NCBI GenBank assembly: GCA_028015205.1
Contig: CM051511.1
Location: 33,286,001-33,350,000, forward strand
Reading direction: 5' to 3'
DNA: 64,000 nucleotides
From: Mytilisepta virgata
Taxonomy: Eukaryota > Mollusca > Bivalvia > Mytilida > Mytilidae
Shown here one piece after another: positions 9,775-23,300 of this stretch; positions within the stretch are counted from its first letter, which is position 1, and each line of letters starts with the position of its first letter. The position numbers and the translations under genes are program-made. The notes below the pieces were generated by a model that worked only from the letters and a program-made list of their open reading frames with translations, did not search any database and was not told the DNA's origin.

Positions 9775-12261
9775 TTAATACCTTTTTAAAACCAGAACTA
9801 TTTTCGTAGTGCCCACAAATTTTATGGACGACCTATAAATTCTTATCAGCCATGCGATACTGCAGATTTCTATTGAACTCCATGGTTAGATGACATTTAT
9901 GGGAGTGTTATTTCTATTTTGTTAAATAGAGCAACATTGTTCAACCAGTAGCTATGAGAGCCATAGCCAGTTTTAAAGCTAAAACTAGCACGTTTTGACC
10001 CTGCTATCTAAATTATATACCATCCAACCAATATTTGCAGTTTTAGCAAGTAGTCACCTTGTTTGTTATCATACTCTGTTGGCTTTTCTAGCATGTTTAA
10101 AACACCAGAGTACAGATATATAAAAGGGAGGTTTTAATATCCATCAAACTGGTTTAACCCCACTACTGTTCAGTGTATGTTCCGAGTCCGACTATCATGA
10201 CTCTCTGTTGTGTTTATGTTTGTGTGTGTTTGTGTCTCTCCGCATGCTGAAGACCCTTTCTGTAGTTTTCGGAAAAGAGTAGGCTAATGGCCGCTACAGA
10301 AGGCTAAATTATCTGACCCTACTCAACCATCCACATTTATACAGTGACAGTCAAAATCGGTTCCATTTTGGGACCCGTCCCAACCCTATTTGAATTGTGT
10401 TTGAAAAATTGTTGAACTGGTTCTCGTCCTGAAGAAGCATGGTAATATTTGAAACTGGACTTTAAACAAACAACAATCAATCAATCAAGCATTTTGTTGT
10501 TTATGCAAATGGAAAAAAAACCAACAAAAGGACAACATTATGATATGTTATATGATTTAATGCCTTTCCTGTGATAAAAATATAACCAAACAAACAGCTG
10601 TGGCGCCCAAAAAATGCAACAGTGCATCTAACAAAATCATGTGCTGTAAATAAACTAACTTCAACTAAAAAAAACAATAAATAAAAGAAATAATATTAAA
10701 ATCAATAAATAATTATATAAATATATCTTGATAACGAGAACAAAGTCTAAATACACAGCTGTGGTGAATTACTTATCAATATTTTTTATTTTTATTTCAT
10801 ATTTTTAAAATGTAAAAGTCATAAAAATGTTTTATAATTAAATATTTCAGATGATGCATGCTTCTTTTTACTCGAGTACATGTACCAAACGATGAATACA
10901 AAGTATTTGAAATATACAAAGACGTCTCGCCATTTTCACCTACATTTATTTCACTTCTACAGCAATATTGAAAAAGTCACCTACAACTGTTCAAAATCTC
11001 TGGGCATAGCCTAATACATGGTCTCTTAAGATTTGCAAATAATAACTTATCGATAAGTTACAATTTTTTTTCTTTCTTTCAATTCCATGATTTTCCTATT
11101 TTCATTTTCAAGAAACCCTGTGTATGAAAACCCTGTTGACATAAAAAAAAAAACAAAATTTTTTGGCATGGCCTTCTAACAAATTTATCTACTTAAATAC
11201 AAACTTTTCCCACTTTCCACATCTTTTTAATGTTTTTATAATTCTCATCCTCTATCATTTCTGGCAATCTGACATACAGAAGTTTGTTATACATTTGAAT
11301 CCATAAAAATAAAATAAATTGCATACATCTTTTGATGAAAATTTCTATCACTTTAGCTCAATACCATATATATTACAATATCCTCATCTGATACTAGAAA
11401 ACAAATTCTGCATTCTGCTCAAAAGTTTTTGAAATTATGGAGAAGACAGACAAATTTTATTTATCATTTTTTTTTTCTGTTCAATATCTTAAATTACAAT
11501 ATCATCATCTGATAAACAAGAAAAAAAAAAAAAAAAAATAGAACATCCCACTCGAAGCATTTAGAAAATGATAGAGCAGGCAGACAAATTTTCTAAAATT
11601 TGCTGAAAACATCTTTAAATTGTGACAAAATGAAATTTTTTTAATAAACGACTGGAACATAAATTTAATGGAAGCAAGCTGGGATGTAAATCTAGGAATT
11701 TGCTTTAATAGGCCTAAATATATCAAAATGTACCTCTTTGATATCATTTGGTAGATTATTTTTGTAATACATTATATAACCTAGTTGACTTTGATCTTTT
11801 CCCTGCATCATTGAACATAATAACAACATAAATTATATATTAAAATTACTTGGGTAATAAAAATGATAAAGTTTTCTTATACTATCAATATGCCCATTTA
11901 ATGTAAATTAACATGGCTCAGCTATACCAATTTACATAATACATTATGCATAAATTACTCTGGGTAGATATATTAAACATGTATATGTCTGATTATCAAG
12001 GAAATAAATATGTAAAAAATATGTATTATTAAAAAGCTACAAATGCATTTATTATACACTTAAAAAGAGTAAATTTTAAATTTTACAATGCCAGTAAGTA
12101 CACATTATTCGCATATGTTGCTATTTTCCCACGATATTCAGCTGGCTTACAGGGCACTCAGCAATAAATGATAAAAAGATCAAAATTCATATTCAATGAA
12201 TTGTCAGCCCTCTTAACTTTCAGCTCTACTGCTGAAAATATGACTGACTGTGCATTTAAAC
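9775..12261. other. AT-rich non-coding interval with a dispersed-repeat copy
   Basis: No coding exon recognised. About 10146-10240 is homologous in inverted orientation to 62390-62480, and the stretch ends near 10490 in an ACAATCAATCAATCAA tail typical of a retroposon end. The rest (10500-12260) is AT-rich with short poly(A)/poly(T) runs and no recognisable ends. Confidence 0.5.
10146..10495 (+). repeat. Dispersed repeat with ATCA-type tail
   Basis: Begins AAACTGGTTTAACCCCACTA and continues through GACTCTCTGTTGTGTT; the reverse complement of 62390-62480 reads almost the same. It ends in GGACTTTAAACAAACAACAA followed by ATCA repeats, similar to the GGACGTTAAACAACAA end of the SINE at 61614-61946. 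Probably a SINE or SINE-like composite; its 5' limit is uncertain. Confidence 0.5.
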
Positions 12262-13288
12262 TAGAGGCTCAGTGGGCTGAGCCTGTATCGCTTACCTGAC
12301 AAAATGCTTCTACAAACTTCCATTAATTCTTTGGTTGAATTTGCTTCAAAAGTTTCAGAGCAGATGATCAAAATATATTTTTCTCATAGGGCCCAAAGTT
12401 AAAAGTATTTCCCCTCTTGTGGCCATGTTTTTCTCAGATTTGAACATAATGAGCCAACTTTGTAAAGGACCTTCCATACATCATTCCAGTATAGTTTTAT
12501 TCAATTTGTTATTATAATTTTAGAGGAGATGATCAAAATATGTTTTTTTTCCATAGGCATGTATGTTATACTATGTTCAGGCTGTCAGCCATGATGTTTG
12601 TCGCATTCGAACGAAATGAGCAATCCCTCTAAAGGACATTCCATACATCATTCCAGAACAGTTTGGTTAAATTTGCTCAAGTAGTTTCAGAGGAGATAAA
12701 CTTTAACATGGTTTCCCATAGGGTCCAATGTTAAACTATGTCCTGCGGTGGCAGAAATGTTTTACAGCGGATCGGAAAAATTTCAACAATCTCAGTATAG
12801 GACCTTCCATATATCATTCCTGTAAACTTTGGTTAAATTTGCTCAAGTAGTTTCAGAGGAGATGAACTTTAACATGTTTTCCCATAGGGTCCAATGTTAA
12901 ACTATGTCCTGCGCTCGTAGCCATATTTTATGGCGGATCGGAAAAATTTTGGCAATTTTAGTAAATAACCTTCCATACATCATTCCTGTAAAGTTTGGTT
13001 AAATTTGCTCTCAAGTAGTTTCAGTGGAGATGAACTTTAACATGTTTTCTCATAGGGTCGAATGTTAAACTATGTCCTGCTCTGGCAGCCATGTTTTTGG
13101 CGGATCGGAAAAATTTAGGCAGTCTTAGTAAAGGACCTTCCATACATCATTCCTGTAAAGTTTGGTTAAATTTGCTCAAGTAGGTTCAGAAAAGATGAAC
13201 TTTAACATGTTTTACCATAGGGTCCAATGTTAAGCTATGTCCTGCTCCGGCAGCCATGTTTTTTGGCGGATCGGAAAAATTTTTCAGA
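12262..13288 (-). mobile_element. Stem-loop-ended non-autonomous element, copy 2 (truncated)
   Basis: The left edge is the element 3' end in minus orientation: hairpin AGGCTCAG-TGGG-CTGAGCCT (12265-12284), then TGTATCGCTTACCTG. The body is a run of about six monomers of roughly 166 bp (landmark GTTTCAG at 12684, 12850 and 13018, then GGTTCAG near 13184). Each carries CATACATCATTCCTGTAAAG, AGGGTCCAATGTTAA and GGCGGATCGGAAAAATTT. The GAC-rich tract and 5' hairpin present in other copies are missing, so the right side is truncated. Confidence 0.7.
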
Positions 13289-15854
13289 TCATTATGCACA
13301 CATTTATTGCCTTCAATCCTTGGTAACTTACAATAAAGCACGTTATATTATTGCAATTCTACTACATGAAATAAAGAACATATTTCCCTATGATAGGCTT
13401 TTTTTTGCATTGCTCATACGACACTAAGGGACCAGAAATTGTCAAGTTAAGCGGGCTGATATCAACATACTATACTTTTTCAACATCTATATCAGCCCTC
13501 ATGTGCAAATCCATACCAGCACTTGACATGAATATAGAATTATTGTAATGCCAAAAAACTCCAAACAACGCAAGTGAATTAGATGTCACAAAATTTTCAT
13601 GAATTTTCCATCAAAGAATCATGTTCCGAGTCATAAAGAACACACAATAATTCTTAATTAAATATTTATTATTTCCCTTTGATTTCTTAAGCCAAATTTT
13701 ATCTCCCTTTGATAATGGATTGATTGGCAAATGACTTGACATAATAAACATTAATTTTTTTTTAAAAGTTTTAAGTGTATACAATTAATTACATGCCAAA
13801 TAAAGGTTTGCTGATAAGGTGCATCAAGCGACTGATGAATGGGTGAAAGTACACGAGGAGATATTTCAATATATTGCATAGGAGTAAATTAGGTCTAAAA
13901 TTGTCAAATTATGGGAAAAGGTCAGGCCAGCTGATGCGCTCTAAAAATTTAACTAACACTTTAACAATTGCGATAAATTTCTGATCCATTCTGCCATACA
14001 TTATTGACTTGAAAAATATAAAGTGAACAAAAATGAATATAACAAAATAAGCATAAATAATGGAACATGCGATAAGCACCTTAGAGATAAATAAAATATA
14101 AGTCACAGCAAAAGCATGATGATCAGATGAAATAAATGAAAACAAAACAAGTTCATATTAATTTTTTTCTCAATATCAATATGAAAAAGTGAAAAATATT
14201 TAATTTGTACACACATATTGTATAAATTTAAAACTTATCTCCATGAAATTTCATATTAAAGTGTTCTTAAACATTCCACAAAGCTAGGCTTTTATTTGGA
14301 TAGAATCCCCTAAAAGACCCTTCTCTAAGATTCCTTCATCCTTAAAACTTCGTGAGATGGTGAACCACAATTTCAATTCAGCCACACTTTCCATTCTGAA
14401 ATTGTCTCTGTTTCTATTTTTTCATTATATTTTTCAATGGATACCACATTTTGTGCTTAAAGTGCAGTCAAATCAGAAATTTAAATATAAACAAAATGCA
14501 TTTAGTGCTAATGCTAAAAAATTCAAAATTATGAAGTTTAGTGTTCCTTCAATAAACAAATTTGAACTTAACACTAAAAAAAAATTTGATATCTGTGAAA
14601 ACAACAATTTTCTATTAAGTCTTACAAATGATCTACAGACCAAAGATCTACTGTACCTAATAGATCACCTCTGTAACTACAATCTGAGTTGCAAAACAAA
14701 GACTTCTTCATACATAAAATATTCACCGCACAGCTTTGTTTTAGACAAGGGTAGTACAGAGCTACTTTTGTTCGACATGTTTGACATTTTTATTTCATGT
14801 CATTTCGTGTTGGAAGGTTATCATCAAACATGTTTTGTGCAAATGATAAAAATACAACATGCTTGAAAATTTGTATATTTACCATTTGCCTATGTCCGTA
14901 TCCCCTCTGAGCAACTTTCATTCAACATGTTTGCAGTTTTTATTTTTTATCTTTTCGTGCTCAAAGATCATCATCACAGATTTTTTTGTACAAATGATAA
15001 AAATACAACATGCTTGAAAAATTTCCAAAGTCCGTATCCCCTCAGTTTGACCCTTTTAGAGGACATCATCTTATGTCAATATCCCCTCTGAATAATCCCT
15101 TTAGATGACATCATCCTGTTTAAGAAGCAACATATTATATGTACGAAGGACCTATACACTATAAAATGGAACAAGCAAAATACATTATTATGCTTGATGC
15201 AACATATATACATTTTTTCTACTGATTTCACACAATCAATTGACGATTACATCTATCCAATTAAGAAATTCAAATCGCTAAAATTATAGATTTCTCAATA
15301 CATCAAATAAAAAATTACACCTACCAACACAGAAAAAATCTCAAACATTGATTGCTGTTGTAGTTTATCACATTTTTCTGTAAAAATGTCTAAAAATTTC
15401 TTAAAGTACTGATAAAAATACTTTACTATCAAATAATATTTACATTTAACAAAAAATAGTTTATATACAAATCAATTGTCAACTGTAGCAATAAATATTT
15501 TTATATAACTGTTGTTCTTATCACTAGATCGACAGCAGAATTTCAATCTAGCGATGAAAACAACAAATTAGTTTTATTACTGTACAGTAAATTCAAATAA
15601 AATGCTCTGCTGGGCGCAGCTAGATACGACCGCAGATGTCAAACCCTGAATAGTTGGGGCAATTATGAACACAACATTCAAGCTTGATACAATACTGAAT
15701 TTGGATTGTGAATAAATATTTGACACAGCATAGGTTTCTGACACAGAATGAATGTTGTCTAAGAACTTAAAAATTTTTAATTTACCTATTCAAACCATAT
15801 CAGTATTATTTGTTTTTATATATAAATCAGAAATAACCAATTTAAAATTTAAAA
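13289..15854. other. AT-rich non-coding interval
   Basis: No exon or transposon ends recognised. Within it, about 14755-15065 holds two diverged tandem copies of a roughly 165-bp unit (each with CAAATGATAAAAATACAACA then GTCCGTATCCCCT). Confidence 0.5.
14755..15065. repeat. Two-copy tandem duplication, about 165 bp
   Basis: Two successive copies share ACAAATGATAAAAATACAAC, GCTTGAAAA and GTCCGTATCCCCTC. A single open frame across the first copy (14357-14866) has no recognisable domain and is judged non-coding. Confidence 0.6.
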
Positions 15855-16745
15855 TTGGGCACACATATCAATTTCTTGCCATTGCGCAATACTGTGCAAT
15901 TGAAGATTTCTTGCTATTGCGCAATACTGTGCAATTGAAAATTTCTTCAAATATTTGACACATAATAGGTTTCTGACACAGAATAACTGAAATCAAAGAA
16001 CTTAGAATTGGTCATATGATTCAATTTTTTGGTTCTTGTGCAATACAATATGCTGTGGAGAATTGCCCCCCCCCCCAAAAAAAATAATAATTTACCCCTT
16101 TTTTTAGCTTTTGTGCAATACATTATGAAGTTGCACATTGAACCCCCCCTCCCAAAAAAAACAAAAAACAATAAAATTTATTGTAGCCCCCCCCCCCTTT
16201 TTTTGCTAAAAAAAATTTGAAATTTTCTTTTTAATTTATAAAATATGAAATGAGAAAAAAATTACCCCCTCCCCAATTTCTCATTTAACCCCCCCCCCCA
16301 AATTTTGTTTTCAACCCCCCCCCCCCCCATTTCTTTATACTTTGCAACCATAACAGCCCATTTAAATACACCATAACATATTAAAATAGAAAATGACATC
16401 ATAGTCATGGATGGCAAATTTTAAATATACATAATTTAAAAGCAGTTTAGATAAGATAAACAAAAAAGCTTCATCAGCACATTTTATATTGGCAAATTTA
16501 CAATGAAGTTCATTAGAGTTATTGGCAAATTTCCAATGGAATTTGTTAATAATAAAGTTTTGATAACAGGGCACACATATCAATTTCTTGCTATTGCGCA
16601 ATACTGTGCAATTGAAAATTTCTTCAAACATTTGACACATAATAGGTTTCTGACACAGAATAACTGAAATAAAGAACTTAGAATTGGTCATATGATTTGC
16701 TTCTTGTGCAATACAATATGCTGTGGAGAATTCCCCCTCCCCCAA
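15855..16745. repeat. Duplicated segment with long poly(C) runs
   Basis: About 15857-16080 and 16570-16745 are near-copies: both run GGGCACACATATCAATTTCT, CAATACTGTGCAATTGAA, TTGACACATAATAGG, then GTGCAATACAATATGCTGTG and a C-run followed by A-run. The first copy also repeats its TTGCTATTGCGCAATACTG unit in tandem. Between them are several C-runs of 8-14 bases (16063-16330). Confidence 0.7.
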
Positions 16746-16759
16746 AAAAAAAATAATTT

Positions 16760-17600
16760 ACCCCCTTTTTAGCTTTAATTTTGGACCCCGATTTGGACCA
16801 ACTTGAAAACTGGGCCCATAATAAAAAAACTAAGTACATGTTTAGATTCAGCATATCAAAGAACCCAAAGAATTCAATTTTTGTTAAAATCAAACTAAGT
16901 TTAATTTTGGACCCTTTGGGCCTTAATGTAGACCAATTTGAAAACGGGACCAAAAATTAAGAATCTAAATGCATGGTTAGATTCGGCATATCAAAGAACC
17001 CCAATAGTTAAATTTTCAATGAAATCAAACAAAGTTTAATTTTGGACCCTTTTGGCCCCTAATTCCTAAACTGTTGGGACCAAAACTCCAAAAATCAATC
17101 CCAACCTTCCTTTTGTGGTCATAAACCTTCTGTTTAAATTTCATAGATTTCTATTTACTTATACTAAAGTTATTGTGCAAAAACCAAGAAAAATGCTTAT
17201 TTGGGCCCTTTTTTAGCCCATAATTCCTAAACTGTTGGGACCAAAACTCCCAAAAACAATCCCAACCTTCCTTTTGTGGTCATAAACCTTGTGTTAAAAT
17301 TTCATAGATTTCTATTTACTTATACTAGAGTCATTGTGCGAAAACCAAGAAAAATGCTTATTTGGGCCCTTTTTTAGCCCCTAATTCCTAAACTGTACGG
17401 ACCAAAACTCCCAAAAACAATCCCAACCTTCCTTTTGTGGTCATAAACCTTGTGTTTAAATTTCATAGATTTCTATTAACTTATACTAAAGTTATAGTGC
17501 GAAAACCAAATGTCTTCGGACGACGACGCTGACAACGGACGACGACGACGACGCCAACGTCATACCAATATACGACCGCAAAAATTTTGCGGTCGTATAA
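16760..17600 (+). mobile_element. 161-bp-monomer repeat element ending in (GAC)n and a hairpin
   Basis: Three head-to-tail monomers of 161 bp (landmark AATTCCTAAACTG at 17061, 17222 and 17383) contain CCCAACCTTCCTTTTGTGGT and ATTTCATAGATTTCTATT. Before them are shorter related units with TTTAATTTTGGACCC. After the last monomer come a GACGACGAC tract (about 17518-17554) and a perfect hairpin with 15-bp arms, 17569-17583 and 17585-17599 (TACGACCGCAAAA / TTTTGCGGTCGTA). Architecture parallels the six-copy stem-loop family in this window but the sequence is different. The left edge is uncertain. Confidence 0.7.
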
Positions 17601-17808
17601 AAATGTCCCATGTATTTATTATTATAAATCTTTGTAAACACAAAATATTTTGAGATAATTAATGTGACGTTTATAATTTTGTCAGAGCATATAACTTGTC
17701 AAAATAAAAAATGTGAATTTCATTTTTTTGCAATAATAAACACATCACATTAATTTCCAAATTTACAATATTTTGACATATGACAAATGTGATATCAAAG
17801 AAAAAATA

Positions 17809-18719
17809 CAGACCTGTTTACCCCATTTAAGCTAGTAGTGTAGTTTATACATTTAGAAAGTGTAGTTTTCAATATTTAGGTGTAGTTTTAGATTTTACAA
17901 AGTCCTAAAAATTACTATCAGTGATGAGCGGCGCAACGCGCAGCGAACTTGCTAGGGGAGTCTGGGGGCACCCCCCCCCAGAAATTTTTTCAAAAACTAG
18001 ATGCAAAATCCTGCATTCTGAGAGCTTTTAGAGTCATGTTTTGAAGATACCAAATATATAAATTCAATAGGATTAGTAATATTGAACACAATAATGATAT
18101 ATGTTTTCTTCCTAAATTTTATTAAGTCATTCTCTTGTAAATCCAAAGATACAACCATGGTCTGTCCTTGGTCCAAACATCAAAAAATTTATGTTCTCTG
18201 ACCTCTTGCTCGTATTTGCGTTTTGAAATATGTCTGGCATCACAATATGTAACTAATTGAAAACTTTTGAACAGTTCAAATTATTTCAAACTTTGAAAAG
18301 TCCGACTGACACAATTTGCAGTGAACATATACTGGTCCCCTTTTTGTGAAGAATCAAGGCATTTCCACATTTCGGCATACTCCTGCCTGAAACGCTGACA
18401 TGGCTTCTTCAGCTTGTCAGTGTTACCTTCAACAACATTATTCTTTCGTTTCGGCATCGCGCCATGTGTCAAACTTGACAGTCAACAATCACCAGAGCGT
18501 TTGTAATACATACTTTTATATTCATTATCAAGCGCGTAAAAGACAAAGACTCCGTTTTGCGTTCGGATAACTTCCTTTAGACACAAAATTACATACTGCC
18601 GATTTTTTTTTACTGTAACATCTTTGAAAGCGTAGAAATGACCTATTTGGGCGTAGAGCGTAATTTGAGTACAAAAAATCGTAGAAACTACGCCAAAATC
18701 GTAGTGGTAAACAGGTCTG
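17809..18719 (-). mobile_element. hAT-like non-autonomous DNA transposon
   Basis: Terminal inverted repeats CAGACCTGTTTACC (17809-17822) and GGTAAACAGGTCTG (18706-18719). Flanking 8-mers AAAAAATA and AAAATATA agree at seven positions, as expected of a slightly decayed hAT 8-bp duplication. Inside, minus 18472-18281 encodes 63 aa with a Lys-Arg start and a stretch WKCLDSSQKGDQYMFTANC like the N-terminal BED-type zinc finger of hAT-like transposases. The catalytic domain is absent. The internal right part (about 18580-18700) is repetitive around CGTAGAAACTACG. Confidence 0.65.
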
Positions 18720-20110
18720 AAAATATATCAACCATACTTTTTTTTTCTTCGGAAAGATCCAAGAAAATTTTTACAAAACATAATTTTACCTAATATGAAG
18801 GCTTTCTAGTCTGCACTATATAAAAAAATCACCTTCAACTCAAAGTAATTTATTTCAATTATATCATAAATTACCTCCCCTGATTTTGATGATAAATTCA
18901 TATTTTGGAGCATAGACAAAAATCAGGGTCTGCTTGGAACTGGAAACTCACAGTATTTTGTTTTATGCCAAAAAAAAAATGTCTGGTCAATACTAAATGA
19001 TATCAGCTTCCCCTTTAATCTCGGTGGTTTTCAAAATATATACAATATTAATTTAATTCTACAATATATAAACATAACTGATTACTTAATATTTCTAGCA
19101 CCAAAAAAAAAAGAAAGCACACATTCAAGAAACATAACAACTGAGCCCTAATGTACAAAGCAAGTCTCAATATTGTTAATTGAGAATCTAATGAATTCTG
19201 GGATATACTTTCAAAAGTTTCTACCAAATGTTTTTACTGGACAATAATAATGAATTGTCAGCCAATGAAATTACATAATACAAAAAAATGGAGTCATTCT
19301 CAATTAAATTCTGAATCTATAAAACTAAATATTTTTTCGCAATTTAGGACAATTTTTACCTTATGGAATATCCTTGTTTTATATCATGTGATACAAAACT
19401 TCACTTCGTGGTATATTTGTCAAAATGTCAAGAAAACATTGACTTATCCATATTTGGAAAAAAGAAATTGCTCAAAAATAGAAAACTACCAAAGGATTGT
19501 CATTAAGAATTTATTAGTATAAAACCGACTTATGTACGATTATTCTGATGATCCATCTTTTTGTAGGATTTTTTCTGTCATGGTGGCCATTCAAACCTCC
19601 GATCTTTTTCTTTGAATTTTTTTGTTATGTAATGAGAGAAAATTTGTTATTGATACAGAAAGATGCAAGATAAGGGAATTCCATTCTGTGGATCACATTT
19701 TTTAGTTTAAACTTATTCATTTATAGTGGATTGGGAAACAAGGTATACAAACTTATATTCGCTCTCCACTTGGTGGGTGTGAGAGGGGTCCCTGTAGCGG
19801 CATTTTAAGCCTATTTTTTTTCGACAACTACAGAGAAGTCTTTAACATGCTAAGAGTGTTGTTCTCCCTTAACATGGGACAGCCATTTTTCATTCCTATC
19901 CGATGGACTAGAATCTTCGCAAAAGGTGTCGATAGGACATCGCAAATTTGATCCCGGAAATTTTATTCCCGAACAGGAATCGAACTGATGCACTAACCAC
20001 TACATCAAGGTGCCCTTTAAGCCTCATATCTAAGAAAAAATGTGACCCATTCGACAGAATTCCCCTATCCTACATTTCTTTAAATAAATGGTAGTTATAT
20101 TATTTTATAA
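18720..20110. other. Non-coding interval downstream of the LIM gene
   Basis: No exon recognised. Includes a stretch at about 19890-20020 (GGACTAGAATCTTCGC ... GATCCCGGAAATTTTATTC) that looks like repeat-derived sequence, but no ends could be defined. Confidence 0.45.
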
Positions 20111-20121
20111 AGCCATAAAAT

Positions 20122-20127
20122 TTTATT
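20122..20127 (-). terminator. Candidate polyadenylation signal of the LIM gene
   Basis: AATAAA on the minus strand about 100 bases after the stop codon at 20226. It is the nearest canonical hexamer downstream, so a short 3' UTR is plausible; AT-richness makes chance matches common. Confidence 0.45.
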
Positions 20128-20225
20128 TTGTCATCCACTATAAATTATCATGACCTAGATTCCAAAAATGAATGCTGTTACAAGTATATTGACTGTCATT
20201 AACCATTCTTTAAACCTTTGGTGCT

Positions 20226-20357
20226 TTACAGTTCTGTCGTCATCTTTGTGGTCATTGCCTGTATCCTTCTAGCATTACAATTTTTGCAAAGAATGTGTTC
20301 ATCCAGGGGATAACATCCCCGACCTTCAGCATCAGAGGAAAGTTGCAATCCACAATC
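20226..20357 (-). CDS. LIM gene exon 9: end of LIM3 and stop
   Basis: Acceptor CTGTAG before GAT TGT GGA; encodes DCGLQLS, then the last zinc ligands in [13 protein letters not shown], a short basic tail and TAA at 20228-20226. Length and ending match the family C-terminus. Confidence 0.9.
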   Translation of the reverse strand, partial: DCGLQLSSDAEGRGCYPLDEHILCKNCNARRIQAMTTKMTTEL

Positions 20358-23300
20358 CTACAGGTAAATTATAAGGTAATTAAGATGCATGTAATTCACT
20401 TTCATTTAGGAGTAAAACATTTTACAGGTTTTTTGATTAGCTGACTATGTAGATTTACATATTCTATTTTGTTTAATTATTCGTAAATTTAATGCCATAA
20501 AAAAGAAAATATGGATGTGAGGAATTCAAGCTCACCTGTCGATAAAGGTGTCATATTGTGATAGCTGGTAAACTGTTTTAAGCATTATTTTACAAATTCA
20601 GTAATAATAATTAAGGTGGTACCCAACACTACAGGGAGATAACTCTTAAAAATCACCAGAGCGTTTTAATCAAATTTAATAAGTAAAGAGATATTAAGCT
20701 TCTCTATGATCAAGATTGATGTTTGCCAAACTGCTATATATCAGGGCTCACCAAACTGGGCGATTAGGGCGATTAAGTCGCCTAATGCTCACCAATGTCG
20801 CCCTGTCATCGGTTCCAGAGCGACAAATGAGTCGCCATGTGTTTTTAAGTAAGGCGCCTCCGAACAACGTACGTAATCGGCCGGGTCTGAAGACCGTTAT
20901 TTTCATTAAAAATCTCGAGCCGCTATTTTTTGTTTTCTTGGAGGAAGGGGAAAGAAACGACAAAAAGTAAGCTAGAAAATTGCGGCAATCGGAATTCTCG
21001 TGATTTTTCATTGGTCACGATGTTTTTTACCGACCGGTAACAATATGTAGACCTTATTTAAAAATAAATTTAGCGGATTTTGACATATCTATGCACAAAT
21101 GGAAATTTTGTCAATACATATATTCATTATTAAGGTGTTCAAGCAAGGTGAATGGGAGGATTTTAAGAGTATGTTTGAGAAAAAATAATAGTAAAGAGTA
21201 TATATAAATAAATATTAAAAAATAAAATGGCAATAATAAATAAGTTGTGTCAAAAGGTATTTTTGCTCATATCTGTAACAGAAATTTTCTTCCAAGTTCG
21301 GAGCACCACTGCATAATTTCATTTTTTAAATTTTTTTTATTTCAAATTATATTCGTCAGTATTTTAAGTCAGCACATGATTTTAATTAAACTTTAACAAT
21401 AGTACAACAGGCCTACCATGGTCAAAATCATGCAGCAATGTACGTTAAAAAGTGGTGATGAGTCCTGGGACTGGGACTCATCAAAATCAGCTGGGACTCA
21501 CCATTTTGAAAAATGATGAGTCTCAGGACTCATCATGAAAAATTCTCAAAGGATATTGATTAAATGCAAATGAGACAAAATCTCAGATTATGACTAAAAT
21601 TGAAGGATATGGAGTAAATGTAGATAAAATCTCAAACAATACAGGATAAAACACAATAAAGGAATGTATAGTATACACTATAAGACACAAAATAACAGGT
21701 ATTTACTCTACAGGCGACAAATTGGAGGAAAAAACACAGTCTCTCTGGTAGACTTGGAAGTCTCCCTGTCATGCCCTGAAGTCTCCCTGTTGCTACCCTG
21801 AGGGACACTCTGAGTCTCCCTGTTATTTTCAAGTATGGTGAGCCCTGTATATTCAATGAAATTATTCCTGTGAAGTGTGAAATTTTATTTACTAAAAAAA
21901 TCAGCATTTATGTTAACAGGTCAAAGTAAATATTTCCTAAAAAATTTACGAAAATTAAACGAGCCAACTTTATTTTAGTCAAGGTGTTGGGTACCACCTT
22001 AAATAAAAAACATTGAGAGAAACAGTATTGGAATGACAATACAAGGGAGACAATCCATCTATAACTTTTATGAAATCTCTATTTATATATATAATAGAAT
22101 AGAGAATGGAAAAGGGGAATATGTCAAAGAAATATGTATTTAATCAAAATTTAAATTAGCCATTATCAAAAAATAATTTTATTATGAAATAAAATGATAG
22201 TAAGACTTTGCCACTGAATTAAAAAAGAATTTAATTTTATATCAGGTTAAATATGTATAACAAGAAGCCGTTTGAACGACAGCTAACCAAGGCTTCATCA
22301 TTGTTTTAAGCTGATGGCCAAACACACAAAATTTTTAAATGAATGCGGCCAGGAATGATTTTCAATGTGAACAAAAAAAGAAAATTCACTTTACACAAGT
22401 TATTATGGTATGCAAAGATGCATACAATACATGTAGTTTCTAGATTTAAAACAGCAAAACATTCATTACCTCACATCTGTAGCATTCTACGTGAAAACTT
22501 TTATCCATGGCAACGACCCTGACTGTCTCCTCTTGACCTTTCTTTGGCATGATTGGTTGGTGGCAAACACAGCACCTTGGGGCAAATTTTCTGAAACAAC
22601 AAATTTATTTTTATTTCAATGTTACAGTTCTTCAGTCTACAGACAAAGAACACACATTTCTCCCATTCAATTTTCACACCACTCATCTGAGTGATTTAAA
22701 GTAATTTAAACTGATAGACTTTTTTTGTTTCTTTTCATTATTTAACACTTTTATATTGTGTAATTTCATTTAGACCTGTTTATTTGAATTAAAAAGGGTT
22801 TTATACTGAATTTCTTATCATAATTAAGATAGAGGGCAGAGCTGGGCACCAAAGGGCAGAGGTACACTAAAAGAGGGACAGGGTAGAGGTCGTGCTCCCC
22901 TCTTTTTTAAGTTACTGGTACATAGAACACTGATTTTGAATTTATCAAATTTCATTGGATGCCGATTATTGTGGTCACCTAGAAAAAACTTACTTGTGAA
23001 AGTCTTCAATACAATGAATTTGACTAGTTGCATCTACAGTAAATGGAATGCCATCCAAACTTTTACCACAGACCACACAAACGAAGCAGTCAGGATGGTA
23101 GGGTTTTCCTGTTGCACGGAGTAACTGAAAAAACAAAACGCACTCCATATTTACTCATTCTGTAATGCTTACCTCACTATGCGACCCAAATACTTTGGAA
23201 TCTGATTTTTTACAAATGTTATGAATATTATGTACACTTCATATAACAATCAGGTACTGTGGATTCATTTATATTCGTTGTATACCAATTTTCGTGGTTT

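Noticed and set aside
14357..14866. 169-aa plus-strand frame
   Set aside because: Lys/Asn/Phe-rich composition typical of AT-rich noise, partly inside a tandem duplication, no domain or splice context.
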